The notes: generated by a model not told the origin, from the letters alone. Positions 8,886 to 16,706 are shown, counted from the stretch's first letter. The stretch is DNA of 23,960 nucleotides from DATFKA01 sp042095835 (GCA_042095835.1 JBELML010000102.1:1-23960), one strand, 5' to 3'. Numbers and translations: made by a program.

Positions 8886-10160
8886 ATGACATTCAATCCA
8901 ACTACTTTTTCTGCTCGCGAGCTAGAAGCAGCTTATCAGCAGGTACGCGCACAAAGTATTCAACTTTGTGAACCTCTAAAAGCAGAAGACTACGTTGTAC
9001 AGCCCATCACTGATGTGAGTCCACCAAAGTGGCACCTGGGCCATACTACCTGGTTTTTTGAGAACTTTATTTTGATGGAGTACCTAGAAGGATACCAAGC
9101 CTTCAATCTCCATTTAAATTATTTTTTTAATTCCTATTATGAGTCTCAAGGACCTCGTATCCTGCGATCTAATCGCGGGAATATGACTCGTCCTGGAACA
9201 GAAACGGTGATGGCCTATCGCGAATATGTGGATCAGCATATTCAAACCTGGCTCGGTTCCTTTGAGGTCATGCCCAAGGATTTACATCATTTGGTAACGG
9301 TTGGTTTACAACACGAACAGCAACATCAGGAACTACTGGTGACGGATATCAAATACATCCTGGGTACCAATCCTTTGCATCCTGCTTTTAAAGAAGATGC
9401 AGACTTGCTTATACCTGAGCACCAAGCTCCAGAAGCGCAAATGCTTTCTTTTCAAGCTGGACTTTATGAGATAGGCTATACCGGTAAGGATTTTTGTTGG
9501 GACAATGAACTCAGCGTACACCAGGTATATCTTCAAGATTTTCAGATTCAAAGCCGTTTGGTGACCAATGGAGAATACCTCGAATTTATGCAATCGGGGG
9601 CCTATGATCAGCATGAGTACTGGTTAATGGAAGGATTCGAATGGCTAAAGACTTTAGAAAGCAAGTCTCCTCATTATTGGTATGAGAAAGATGGCCAATG
9701 GTACTACTACACCATGAATGGTTTGAGGAAATTGGATTTGAATGCTCCCGTTACACACATCAGCTATTATGAGGCAGATGCTTATGCGAATTGGAAAGGG
9801 ATGCGCTTGCCAACAGAATTTGAGTGGGAAGTGGCCTGTAAATCATTATATGATACTATTCCTACGGAAGGCAATTTTGTAGAAAAAGAATTACTGCAAC
9901 CGACAGCCGCTAGGAATGCCAAGGATCATCAGTTTTTAGGACAAGTATGGGAGTGGACAGCTTCGGCATATCTTCCTTATCCTGGTTATCCTCGTTTTAA
10001 AGGCGCCTTAGGAGAGTATAACGGCAAGTTCATGGTCAATCAAATGGTGTTGAGAGGTGGTAGTTGTGCCACACCTATTTCTCATATCAGGCCGACTTAT
10101 CGCAATTTTTTCCATGCTGATAAACGTTGGCAGTTTACCGGCCTCCGCTTGGCGCAATAA
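8886..10160 (+). CDS. egtB: Ergothioneine sulfoxide synthase EgtB
   Basis: EgtB is a non-haem iron enzyme that joins hercynine to a thiol (cysteine or gamma-glutamylcysteine) with oxygen, the central step of ergothioneine synthesis. The 424-residue protein has an N-terminal DinB_2-like helical domain (about 10-165). It is followed by a formylglycine-generating-enzyme/SUMF1-type domain (about 180-424). The three-histidine iron site is visible as His53 in WHLGHTTW and His143/His147 in LQHEQQHQELL. The C-terminal VLRGGSCATP and FTGLRLA motifs are characteristic. OvoA carries an extra C-terminal methyltransferase; this protein does not, and a separate EgtD follows after 29 bp. Both points favour ergothioneine. 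Which thiol is used cannot be told here. No promoter consensus is convincing in the 267-bp gap shared with priA. Confidence 0.93.
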   Translation: MTFNPTTFSARELEAAYQQVRAQSIQLCEPLKAEDYVVQPITDVSPPKWHLGHTTWFFENFILMEYLEGYQAFNLHLNYFFNSYYESQGPRILRSNRGNMTRPGTETVMAYREYVDQHIQTWLGSFEVMPKDLHHLVTVGLQHEQQHQELLVTDIKYILGTNPLHPAFKEDADLLIPEHQAPEAQMLSFQAGLYEIGYTGKDFCWDNELSVHQVYLQDFQIQSRLVTNGEYLEFMQSGAYDQHEYWLMEGFEWLKTLESKSPHYWYEKDGQWYYYTMNGLRKLDLNAPVTHISYYEADAYANWKGMRLPTEFEWEVACKSLYDTIPTEGNFVEKELLQPTAARNAKDHQFLGQVWEWTASAYLPYPGYPRFKGALGEYNGKFMVNQMVLRGGSCATPISHIRPTYRNFFHADKRWQFTGLRLAQ

Positions 10161-10189
10161 GCACATCTTTTCATTTCCTAAATCAACCA

Positions 10190-11149
10190 ATGACAACTTC
10201 AACTAAAATTATACAGTCTGATTTTGCCCGTGATGTGGCCAAAGGCCTCGGGGCAAATCCCAAGCATTTAAGTTCCAAATACTTTTATAATGAGCGTGGT
10301 GACCAACTATTCCAAGACATCATGCGCATGCCAGAATACTATCTGACCAATTGTGAATTTGAGATATTAGAGGAGTACAAAGCGGATTTCTTGAATTTAA
10401 TCGGAGACCAATATTTTGACCTCATTGAGCTAGGCGCAGGTGATGGCCTGAAAACCAAGGTTTTACTAGAGCATTTTATTGAGCAAAAGGCAGATTTTAC
10501 GTATTGCCCAGTAGATATTTCTGGAAACGTACTTGACCATCTGGAAGAAGACCTGATACAAAGATGGCCTAAACTCGATTTGAATCCACTGCAAGGCGAT
10601 TACTTTGAAATGCTGGAAGAATTGCACTATAGAAGCAATGCCAAAAAGGTCATCTTGTTTATGGGAGCCAATATTGGTAACCTCACCTTAAATCAGGCCC
10701 GATCTTTTATTACTCGGATTCAAGAACACATGGATAGAGGCGACCTTTTGATTACAGGTTTTGACCTTAAAAAAGATCCTGAGGTCATATTAAATGCCTA
10801 TAGCGATCCCGCAGGCATTACGGCGGCTTTTAATATCAATCTTTTACGTCGGATGAATGAGGAACTAGGGGCCAATTTCGACCTTGATCAATTCAAGCAT
10901 TGGGAAACCTACAATCCCATCAGTGGGGCGACGAAGTCTTATATCATAAGCAAGGTAGATCAAACCGTAGACATAAATAGACTTGGCCGAAGCTTCGTTT
11001 TTAAAGCTTGGGAAGCCATCGATGTGGAGCTATCTCAGAAATTCAGCCTAGAAGAAATCGAATCTTTAGCCCAGCGGACGGGCTTCAAAGTATTACAGCA
11101 CTTTACAGATGGTCGGCGGTATTTTGTAGACTCTGTCTGGCAAAAGTGA
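10190..11149 (+). CDS. egtD: L-histidine N-alpha-methyltransferase EgtD
   Basis: EgtD uses three S-adenosylmethionine molecules to trimethylate histidine to hercynine, the substrate of EgtB. I place the start at the ATG at 10190, giving MTTSTKIIQ and 319 residues, close to the 321 of mycobacterial EgtD. An earlier in-frame start at 10127 would overlap egtB and add an uncharacteristic 21-residue leader. The SAM motif ELGAGDG (80-86) and the MGANIGNLT segment with Gly159/Asn164 are present. So are Tyr204, Glu280 and Ser282. These match Gly161, Asn166, Tyr206, Glu282 and Ser284 of the mycobacterial enzyme with a constant shift of two, so histidine binding should be intact. It is co-oriented with egtB and almost certainly in one operon. 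EgtA, EgtC and EgtE are not in view. Confidence 0.94.
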   Translation: MTTSTKIIQSDFARDVAKGLGANPKHLSSKYFYNERGDQLFQDIMRMPEYYLTNCEFEILEEYKADFLNLIGDQYFDLIELGAGDGLKTKVLLEHFIEQKADFTYCPVDISGNVLDHLEEDLIQRWPKLDLNPLQGDYFEMLEELHYRSNAKKVILFMGANIGNLTLNQARSFITRIQEHMDRGDLLITGFDLKKDPEVILNAYSDPAGITAAFNINLLRRMNEELGANFDLDQFKHWETYNPISGATKSYIISKVDQTVDINRLGRSFVFKAWEAIDVELSQKFSLEEIESLAQRTGFKVLQHFTDGRRYFVDSVWQK

Positions 11150-11189
11150 TAGAACTTTGTTTAATGACTTTTCGTTAGAAAGATATCAT

Positions 11190-11226
11190 GGAGCTTTTGA
11201 ATACTCATTGAGTACTCTCTAGCTCC
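11190..11226 (+). terminator. Possible hairpin after egtD
   Basis: The gap between egtD and the next gene holds a long imperfect inverted repeat. GGAGCT (11190-11195) pairs with AGCTCC (11221-11226), and inside it TACTCA-t-TGAGTA (11202-11214) is a perfect 6-bp stem. The U-tract after the hairpin is poor (tctt), so termination or mRNA 3'-end protection is only suggested. Confidence 0.4.
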
Positions 11227-11247
11227 TCTTAATGAAGCCAATGGATC

Positions 11248-11613
11248 ATGGAAAATAAAAAAACGCTCGTTTTAGGAGCTTCGCCCAACCAACGTCGTTA
11301 TTCGAATATGGCCGTACACCGACTTGCCGAAGCCGGCCATCAAGTCGTACCTGTTGGTACTAGAGATGGTAAAATTGCAGGAGTAGAGATTGTCAAAGGT
11401 CAGCCTGCTACAGAGGGCGTTGATACGATTACACTCTACTTGAATCCTCAAAACCAACGAAAACATTACGACTACATCTTTTCCCTAAATCCCAAGCGGA
11501 TCATTTTTAATCCTGGTGCTGAGAACTTGGAGTTATACCGGATGGCTCAGGACAAGGGAATTGAGGTAGAAAATGCCTGTACTTTGGTGATGCTTTCCTT
11601 GCAGCAATATTGA
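11248..11613 (+). CDS. CoA-binding (Rossmann) domain protein
   Basis: This is a 121-residue single-domain protein of the CoA_binding_2 family, related to the CoA-binding domain of succinyl-CoA synthetase and to E. coli YccU. The dinucleotide-like start TLVLGASPNQRRYSN (residues 6-20), the alternating beta/alpha pattern and the ending FNPGAENLE...NACTLVML fit the family. The function is not known; binding of CoA or another nucleotide is inferred from fold only. Its stop codon is one base from the start of the next gene (11615), so the two are co-translated. It lies 98 bp after egtD, with a hairpin between, so membership of the ergothioneine operon is uncertain. Confidence 0.82.
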   Translation: MENKKTLVLGASPNQRRYSNMAVHRLAEAGHQVVPVGTRDGKIAGVEIVKGQPATEGVDTITLYLNPQNQRKHYDYIFSLNPKRIIFNPGAENLELYRMAQDKGIEVENACTLVMLSLQQY

Positions 11614-11614
11614 T

Positions 11615-12154
11615 ATGCCAGCCCCTTTTGTCTGTTTGTTGACCGGACCGCCAGGAGTTGGAAAATCTACTTTAGCTCAGCATTTAGCCGAAGCTACCGC
11701 TAAATCGGCAAGGGTGAACGTAGATATTATTCGACACCTCATTATTGGCGGCAGCCTTCCACCATTTCCAGAGACAGCGGCAAGTAAGAACCAGCTAATG
11801 CTAGCTGAGCAGAATACTATTGCCCTTACCCGCAATTTCATCAATGCAGGTTATACCGTATTTATCGATGATGTTATACTGGAGCCTCAAAAAATAGAGC
11901 GTTTTAAGAAGGCGCTCCGTGAGGTGCCGATCTACATTTTTCTTTTGATTTGCGATTTGGAGGACTTGAAAAAGAGAGATGCCCAAAGGCCCCTGGAGGA
12001 GCAAATGGGGGCGAGGTCTGTGGAGCTACATCAAGTATTCTCTCACCTACAAACAAACCTCGAATTTGGCTGGACCGTACTGAACTCCTCTGGACAATCC
12101 ATAGCATTAACAGCTCAACATATTAGGAACTCACTTGGTGAAATTACTGATTAA
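11615..12154 (+). CDS. P-loop kinase-like protein (AAA_33/CPT type)
   Basis: This is a 179-residue small P-loop NTPase. The Walker A motif LTGPPGVGKST is at residues 9-19. VNVDIIRH near residue 34 and FIDDVIL near residue 87 are typical of the AAA_33 kinase/chloramphenicol-phosphotransferase-like fold, in which a mobile lid and an Asp bind the acceptor. The lid-like segment KKRDAQRPLEEQMGAR (about 127-142) carries arginines that could contact phosphates. The substrate is unknown. It follows the CoA-binding gene with a 1-bp gap. Its TAA stop (12152-12154) is also the first base triplet of a repeat element, so the extreme C terminus may have been set by that insertion. Confidence 0.75.
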   Translation: MPAPFVCLLTGPPGVGKSTLAQHLAEATAKSARVNVDIIRHLIIGGSLPPFPETAASKNQLMLAEQNTIALTRNFINAGYTVFIDDVILEPQKIERFKKALREVPIYIFLLICDLEDLKKRDAQRPLEEQMGARSVELHQVFSHLQTNLEFGWTVLNSSGQSIALTAQHIRNSLGEITD

Positions 12155-12364
12155 GTAACGGACAAGGAATTAAGTATTGCATTTTGGCCGAGAAGATTCC
12201 CGACACAAGGTCGGGATAAATTCGTTTCAAGACAAGGCAAAAAACGTAGTTAATGCAGGGCATTATCGAGGCTTTTTAACGCAGTATTGGAGCAAGCCTG
12301 TCCCGACTTCAGGTCGGGAAGATTCCGCCAGAAATCGATAAGTTATTTTTTGATCGTTACTAAA
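12152..12364 (+). repeat. MITE/REP-like intergenic element, copy 2 (core 12237-12281)
   Basis: This element of about 213 bp fills the gap between two convergent genes. The left end (taagtaacgga) and right end (gttactaaa) form imperfect terminal inverted repeats and match the ends of copy 3. It carries two cccgac...gtcggg hairpins (12199-12215 and 12302-12318); copy 3 has only the first. The 45-bp core contains an atgcag-gcat palindrome between an A-run and a T-run, and so could serve as a bidirectional terminator between the convergent transcripts. The left end supplies the stop codon of the kinase-like gene, and the right end covers the last codons and stop of the glycosyltransferase. No open reading frame belongs to the element, so it would need a transposase elsewhere. 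Confidence 0.75.
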
Positions 12365-14307
12365 AACGTCCACAATAAGCTTAAGTCTTTGACCCAATGA
12401 TAATCTTTGGCGTATTGGAAGTTGAGGCGTTTTCTGGTAGGGGCGCTGAGCTCATGCTCGCTAACAGCAGGATAGATAAACCCTTTTTTCAAATTGGGAA
12501 GTTGAGCATCTTCATCAGGGAAATAGCTTACCCAGGTTTTTCTTCCTATTAAAGTCTCCAAAAGGTGTCTAAAATAAAGCCCCTTTTGCTGAATAAATAG
12601 GCCATAAATGGGTGCGAGAAAACATAAAAGGAGAGCAGAGAGAAAGTCGAAAAGTCGTTTATTCCTTTTTTGAAAAGCTTCTTGTAGCTCAAATTGATGC
12701 TCTAAGGTATATAGAGTGCCGCTTGTATTTTTAGAGCTACTGCCGATGATGCTTTCACTCCCAATCGGAACTGAAAAATAGCTGATGCCAGGCCCCAAAT
12801 GATCCATAGTTTCCAGTAGGATCGATGTAGAAACATCTTTTAAGCAGAAAATAATTTCATTGGCCTGGTATAAATCAATCCAGCGATCGATCTGTTGGAT
12901 ACTCCCGATATAGTCCTGATCAGGTTCCTGACTTTGGGGAGCAATAGTGCCGATCAGGTTCTTTTCGATATTGACTTGACCTAGCAAGTTCTGTACCCTT
13001 TTGCTCTCCTCTTTAGATCCAATAATCAACAATCGACTTTTAGTTGAAGATGAAGTTTGGAAGGTGTTGGTACCCAGCCATTTACCTAGGTAACGCACCA
13101 AGGTCAATGCAAAAAGGCCCCAAATTGTTCCCAACAATATCAGCATTCTAGAGGAGCGATAGGCTAAATCTAAAAAGCCATAAACGGCCGCAATAAGGAG
13201 CGTCCCTAGCAGTATTCCCCGAACAATCCTTTTGACAGTTACTCCTTTATCATATACACCATTCAGGTACAGGCTTGTCAGCCAAATTAAGGTGTATAAA
13301 GGTGCATTAACCAACAGGAATTGTGTGCCATAATATGCCGAAGAATTAAAGTGATAAATGCCCCAGAAGTCTTTCAGAAAGAATAAACCCAAATAGAGCA
13401 GTAGTAGATCAAGAATGGGTTGAAAACCCCGTTTGGTTAGGTTGGAAAACAGGGTGAGGCCAGCTCTGAAATAAATCGCTAAACGCAGCATACCCACAAA
13501 AAACCTTCCTTTGCTACCCTGGAAATGCTTTTGGGCAAAGATGATCATGGCCTGATAGAAGACCCGCACGTAATTGAGGCTACCTTTCTTGGTGCTTTCC
13601 CCTTTGTAATGCAGAATTTGACTCTCTGCGAAGTAATAATTCTCATAACCGGCCTGCACAATGCGGTAGGAGAGGTCAATGTCTTCTCCGTACATGAAGA
13701 ACTGTTCATCGAGTAGTCCAACTTCATCAAGCACACTTGTTCGCATCAGCATAAATGCACCGGCTAGTACTTCGATCTGGTGATTTTCTTCTTTAGATAA
13801 AAAGCCTAGATGGTATCGATTGAATTTTTTAGACTTTGGAAATAACTTGGACAAGCCAATGGTCTTACAAAAAGCTACAAAGGGAGTGGGAAAACCTCTT
13901 TTAGATTCTGGTAGAAACTGCCCGCTACCATCCAGCATTTTTATACCTAAACCTCCAGCTTGCGGGTGGGCATCCATAAATTGAAGGCATTTGGTGAAAG
14001 TATCTTCCGCTACGATGGTGTCTGGATTGAGGAGTAGGATGTATTCGGCTTCGCTCCGTTCAATGGCTTGATTGTTGGCAATAGAAAAGCCAGGATTACT
14101 TTCATTAGCGATAACCTTGACGGTAAGGAATCTTTGCTGGACCATTTCTACCGATCCATCTTGAGAATTATTATCTACGACCCAAATTTCAGTGGCAATA
14201 CCTTCACTTGCTTGGAGCACAGATTGTAGGCATTGCTCCAAGAAGTATTTCACATTGTAGTTGACAATGATGACAGATAGCTTTACCGAAGGCGGGGTAG
14301 CAGGCAT
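12343..14307 (-). CDS. Membrane glycosyltransferase, GT2 fused to a degenerate sugar-transferase-like half
   Basis: This is a 654-residue protein. Residues about 9-240 are a GT-A glycosyltransferase of family 2: LSVIIVNYNV at the start, VVDNNSQDGS (43-52), LLLNPDT as the DXD-like metal site (91-97) and MYGEDIDLSYR (205-215). After a cytoplasmic helix there are about four membrane segments (about 298-312, 330-348, 360-382, 388-405). A Rossmann-like segment follows, starting RLLIIGSKEESKR (425-437). The C-terminal part has KRLFDFLSALLLCFLAP and ends DYHWVKDLSLLWTFLV. Both resemble polyprenyl-phosphate sugar transferases, but the catalytic KFRSM-type and Asp-Glu motifs are missing. It likely makes an envelope polysaccharide or glycolipid at the inner membrane; donor and acceptor are unknown. 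recR lies 6 bp upstream and is co-transcribed. The last codons overlap repeat copy 2. Confidence 0.85.
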   Translation of the reverse strand: MPATPPSVKLSVIIVNYNVKYFLEQCLQSVLQASEGIATEIWVVDNNSQDGSVEMVQQRFLTVKVIANESNPGFSIANNQAIERSEAEYILLLNPDTIVAEDTFTKCLQFMDAHPQAGGLGIKMLDGSGQFLPESKRGFPTPFVAFCKTIGLSKLFPKSKKFNRYHLGFLSKEENHQIEVLAGAFMLMRTSVLDEVGLLDEQFFMYGEDIDLSYRIVQAGYENYYFAESQILHYKGESTKKGSLNYVRVFYQAMIIFAQKHFQGSKGRFFVGMLRLAIYFRAGLTLFSNLTKRGFQPILDLLLLYLGLFFLKDFWGIYHFNSSAYYGTQFLLVNAPLYTLIWLTSLYLNGVYDKGVTVKRIVRGILLGTLLIAAVYGFLDLAYRSSRMLILLGTIWGLFALTLVRYLGKWLGTNTFQTSSSTKSRLLIIGSKEESKRVQNLLGQVNIEKNLIGTIAPQSQEPDQDYIGSIQQIDRWIDLYQANEIIFCLKDVSTSILLETMDHLGPGISYFSVPIGSESIIGSSSKNTSGTLYTLEHQFELQEAFQKRNKRLFDFLSALLLCFLAPIYGLFIQQKGLYFRHLLETLIGRKTWVSYFPDEDAQLPNLKKGFIYPAVSEHELSAPTRKRLNFQYAKDYHWVKDLSLLWTFLVTIKK

Positions 14308-14313
14308 GTGGTG

Positions 14314-14928
14314 TTAGGCTTTCTTGGTTTGATAAGGCGTGCGCGCCAAAATCGAGCGCCCAAGAGTGAGGCCATCTGCATATTCCAACTCCCCGCCAAA
14401 AGAAACCCCACGGGCGATGGTACTAATTTTGAGATTTGCCTCCTCCAGTTGCTTGGAGATATAAAAAATGGTGGTATCGCCTTCAATAGTAGGACTAATA
14501 GCCATAATTACTTCTTCGACTTCCTCCTTTTCGATACGCTCCAATAAGCTAGGAATGTGTAATTGATCTGGACCGATTCCTTCGATCGGAGAGATCACGC
14601 CACCAATGACATGGTATAAACCTCGGTATTGGGAGGTGTTTTCAATGGCCATTACATCGCGGATACTTTCTACTACACAGATCACTTTCTCATTGCGTTT
14701 TTTATCTGCACAAATAGCACAGAGTTCTACATCGGAGAGGTTATGACATTTTGTGCACTCTTTGATGTTTTTTCTCATATCTACGATTGCAGTGGCGAAT
14801 TGCTCACTGACCTCTATTTCTCGCTCGAGTAGATAAAGGGCGAGTCGCAGCGCCGTTTTTTTGCCAATGCCAGGGAGCTGTGCAAAGGCATTAACGGCTT
14901 CTTCGATATATTTAGATGAAAAGTTCAT
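14314..14928 (-). CDS. recR: Recombination mediator protein RecR
   Basis: RecR acts with RecO (and RecF) to load RecA on SSB-coated single-stranded DNA during gap repair. The 204-residue protein has the family order: an N-terminal helix-hairpin-helix with LPGIGKKTALRLA (18-30), a four-cysteine zinc finger (Cys58, Cys61, Cys70, Cys73), a Toprim domain from about residue 81 (VICVVESIRDVMAIE, then AISPTIEGDTT) and the C-terminal ARGVSFGGELEYADGLTLG segment. Length is typical (about 200). It is the first gene of a two-gene minus-strand unit with the glycosyltransferase; the functional link between them is not obvious. Confidence 0.97.
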   Translation of the reverse strand: MNFSSKYIEEAVNAFAQLPGIGKKTALRLALYLLEREIEVSEQFATAIVDMRKNIKECTKCHNLSDVELCAICADKKRNEKVICVVESIRDVMAIENTSQYRGLYHVIGGVISPIEGIGPDQLHIPSLLERIEKEEVEEVIMAISPTIEGDTTIFYISKQLEEANLKISTIARGVSFGGELEYADGLTLGRSILARTPYQTKKA

Positions 14929-14981
14929 ACCTACAAAGTAACAGCTCTTTGGGTATCAAATTGAAAAAAACATGAACAAAA

Positions 14982-15012
14982 TTTGCCAGGCATCTGTATT
15001 ACCTTAAATTTG
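14982..15012 (+). promoter_or_regulatory. Bacteroidota-type promoter for the E2 gene
   Basis: TTTG at 14982-14985 is followed after exactly 19 bp by TAAATTTG (15005-15012). This fits the Bacteroidota primary-sigma consensus, a -33 TTTG element and a -7 TAnnTTTG box with a 19-21 bp spacer. It points toward the acetyltransferase gene, leaving an untranslated leader of roughly 140 nt. It is the best promoter match in the window. Confidence 0.6.
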
Positions 15013-15158
15013 GGGATTAGAAATTGTACATCTTTGATCAAATACTACAGTTCGAAGATCATAACAAATCCTAAGATTAGAACTAGGTTGGCCAACTACC
15101 AACCTCAAAGAGTAACATAACATCATTAGATCTTATAATCTAAACAAGCAAGAAAATT

Positions 15159-16505
15159 ATGGCAGAAGTCATTCGCATGCCTCTCATGAGTGACACTATG
15201 GAGGAAGGCAACATTATCGGCTGGCTGAAAAATGAAGGTGAAAAAGTGGAAACAGGGGAGACCTTGGCAGAAGTGGAAACAGATAAAGCAACGATGGAGC
15301 TAGATAGCTTCTATGACGGCGTTTTATTACATATTGCAGTGAAAGAAGGACCCGTACCTGTAGATGGTATCATCGCCGTCATTGGTCAAGAAGGAGAAGA
15401 TTGGAAGGCCGCAATCGCAGGCGCTGACGGTGGTAGTGCTAAGGAAGCAAGCGCTCCAAAAGAAGAACCAGCCGCGAAGGAGGAAGCCGCTGCACCAGCG
15501 CCAGTATTAGAAACGGCTGCTTCTGCAAATGGTACAGCTACTAGCGACCAAAGGTTAAAAGCTTCACCATTAGCTAAAAGTATGGCTAGTGAAGCAGGTG
15601 TTGATCTAGCCGCAGTTAAAGGCTCTGGTGATCATGGCCGAATCGTGAAACGCGATATTGAGGCTTACATCAAACAAGTAGGTACTGCACCTGCTCCAAT
15701 CGCCGCTCCGGAGGCACCAGCTCCTGTAGCTAAACCTGCCGCACCAGCTGCTAAACCAGCAAAAGAAGAAAAAGAAGAAAAAGAAGCTCCGGCTATCGCA
15801 CCATTCGTGATGAACGGTGGAGAGGCCAACTTCGAGGACCAGCCGCTCACACAAATGCGCAAAGTTATTGCTCGCCGCCTTGGCGAAAGTAAATTCTCAG
15901 CACCTCATTTCTATCTCACCATTGAGATGGATATGGACAAGCTGATGGCGATGCGTAAAAAAGTGAATGAAGTAGCGCCCGTCAAGATTTCATTCAATGA
16001 TTTCATCGTGAAAGCTGCTGCTGTTGCTTTACGCCAGCATCCAGCGATTAATTCTTCTTGGATGGAAGATAAAATCCGTCTCAATAAAGATGTTAATATC
16101 GGGGTAGCTGTAGCCGTAGACGAGGGGCTATTGGTACCAGTAGTCAAGTATGCCGACATGAAGTCTTTGTCTCAGATTAAGTCAGAGATCAAAGTCTTGG
16201 CTGGAAAAGCGAAATCTAGAAAATTACAACCTGACGAAATGAGTGGCAATACCTTCACCATTTCTAATCTAGGAATGTTTGGTATAGAAGAATTCACAGC
16301 TATCATCAATCCACCAGATGCTTGTATTATGGCTGTTGGTGGTATCATCCAAAAAGCGGTGGTAAAAGATGGTGAGATTGTAGTAGGTAATCGAATGAAA
16401 GTAACCCTTTCTTGTGATCACCGAGTAGTAGATGGAGCCACAGGCGCTCAATTCCTACAAACCTTCAAGCAAATTATTGAAGATCCAGTAAGACTACTGG
16501 TTTAA
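15159..16505 (+). CDS. pdhC: Dihydrolipoamide acetyltransferase (pyruvate dehydrogenase E2)
   Basis: This is a 448-residue E2 component of a 2-oxo-acid dehydrogenase complex. It moves the acetyl group from E1-bound intermediate to CoA through a swinging lipoyl arm. One lipoyl domain (1-80) has the modified lysine in ETDKATMEL (Lys43). A linker rich in Ala, Pro, Lys and Glu precedes the E1/E3-binding domain (about 132-170, ASPLAKSMASEAGV then GDHGRIVKRDIE). A second flexible linker follows. The catalytic domain runs from about 226 to the end, with DHRVVDGATG (His421, Asp425). The start PLMSDTMEEGNI is characteristic of pyruvate-type E2; branched-chain or 2-oxoglutarate E2 is less likely. E1 and E3 genes are not adjacent. 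It has its own promoter and a hairpin terminator, so it appears to be a single-gene transcript. Confidence 0.92.
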   Translation: MAEVIRMPLMSDTMEEGNIIGWLKNEGEKVETGETLAEVETDKATMELDSFYDGVLLHIAVKEGPVPVDGIIAVIGQEGEDWKAAIAGADGGSAKEASAPKEEPAAKEEAAAPAPVLETAASANGTATSDQRLKASPLAKSMASEAGVDLAAVKGSGDHGRIVKRDIEAYIKQVGTAPAPIAAPEAPAPVAKPAAPAAKPAKEEKEEKEAPAIAPFVMNGGEANFEDQPLTQMRKVIARRLGESKFSAPHFYLTIEMDMDKLMAMRKKVNEVAPVKISFNDFIVKAAAVALRQHPAINSSWMEDKIRLNKDVNIGVAVAVDEGLLVPVVKYADMKSLSQIKSEIKVLAGKAKSRKLQPDEMSGNTFTISNLGMFGIEEFTAIINPPDACIMAVGGIIQKAVVKDGEIVVGNRMKVTLSCDHRVVDGATGAQFLQTFKQIIEDPVRLLV

Positions 16506-16536
16506 TCAATAATAGCCTATAATTTAACCTTTTAAT

Positions 16537-16570
16537 AAAGGGCTGCCTTGATGATCAACGGTGGCCCTTT
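16537..16570 (+). terminator. Intrinsic terminator after the E2 gene
   Basis: A long hairpin lies 32 bp after the stop codon. The arm aaagggctgcc (16537-16547) pairs with ggtggcccttt (16560-16570) through 11 pairs including two G-U. The interior ttgat-g-atcaa extends the stem, with one bulged C. It ends in TTT followed by an AT-rich run. The U-tract is short, but position and stem strength argue for termination. Confidence 0.6.
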
Positions 16571-16706
16571 ACTATTACTTATACAAAGAATAAAGATTAC
16601 CCTACTGCTGATTAGCTCTCTTACGGTAATGGCTGGTGCCACTGTTGCTCCTGCTTTGCCCATGATGAGAAAGAGTCTTCTACATTATTTGTTATCTAAA
16701 AAATAG
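16551..16706 (+). pseudogene. N-terminal stub of an MFS transporter
   Basis: A short open frame of 51 codons includes the segment LLISSLTVMAGATVAPALP (residues 20-38). This is the first membrane helix and following loop typical of major facilitator drug-efflux proteins. After PMMRK the similarity stops, and the frame ends at TAG 16704-16706; no later helices are found in any frame before the next gene. The ATG at 16551 lies inside the terminator hairpin of the previous gene, so this stub is unlikely to be a designed product. The adjacent TetR gene is the kind of regulator that usually controls such a transporter. The transporter has probably been lost by deletion, leaving this 5' remnant. The family call rests on one short motif. 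Confidence 0.6.

Noticed and set aside
10127..10189. Upstream in-frame ATG for egtD
   Set aside because: It overlaps the egtB 3' end and adds 21 residues absent from the family; ATG 10190 gives normal length and residue numbering.
11615..12154. Chloramphenicol phosphotransferase resistance gene
   Set aside because: Only the general P-loop kinase fold is shared; the substrate-binding pattern cannot be verified and the context is not a resistance island.
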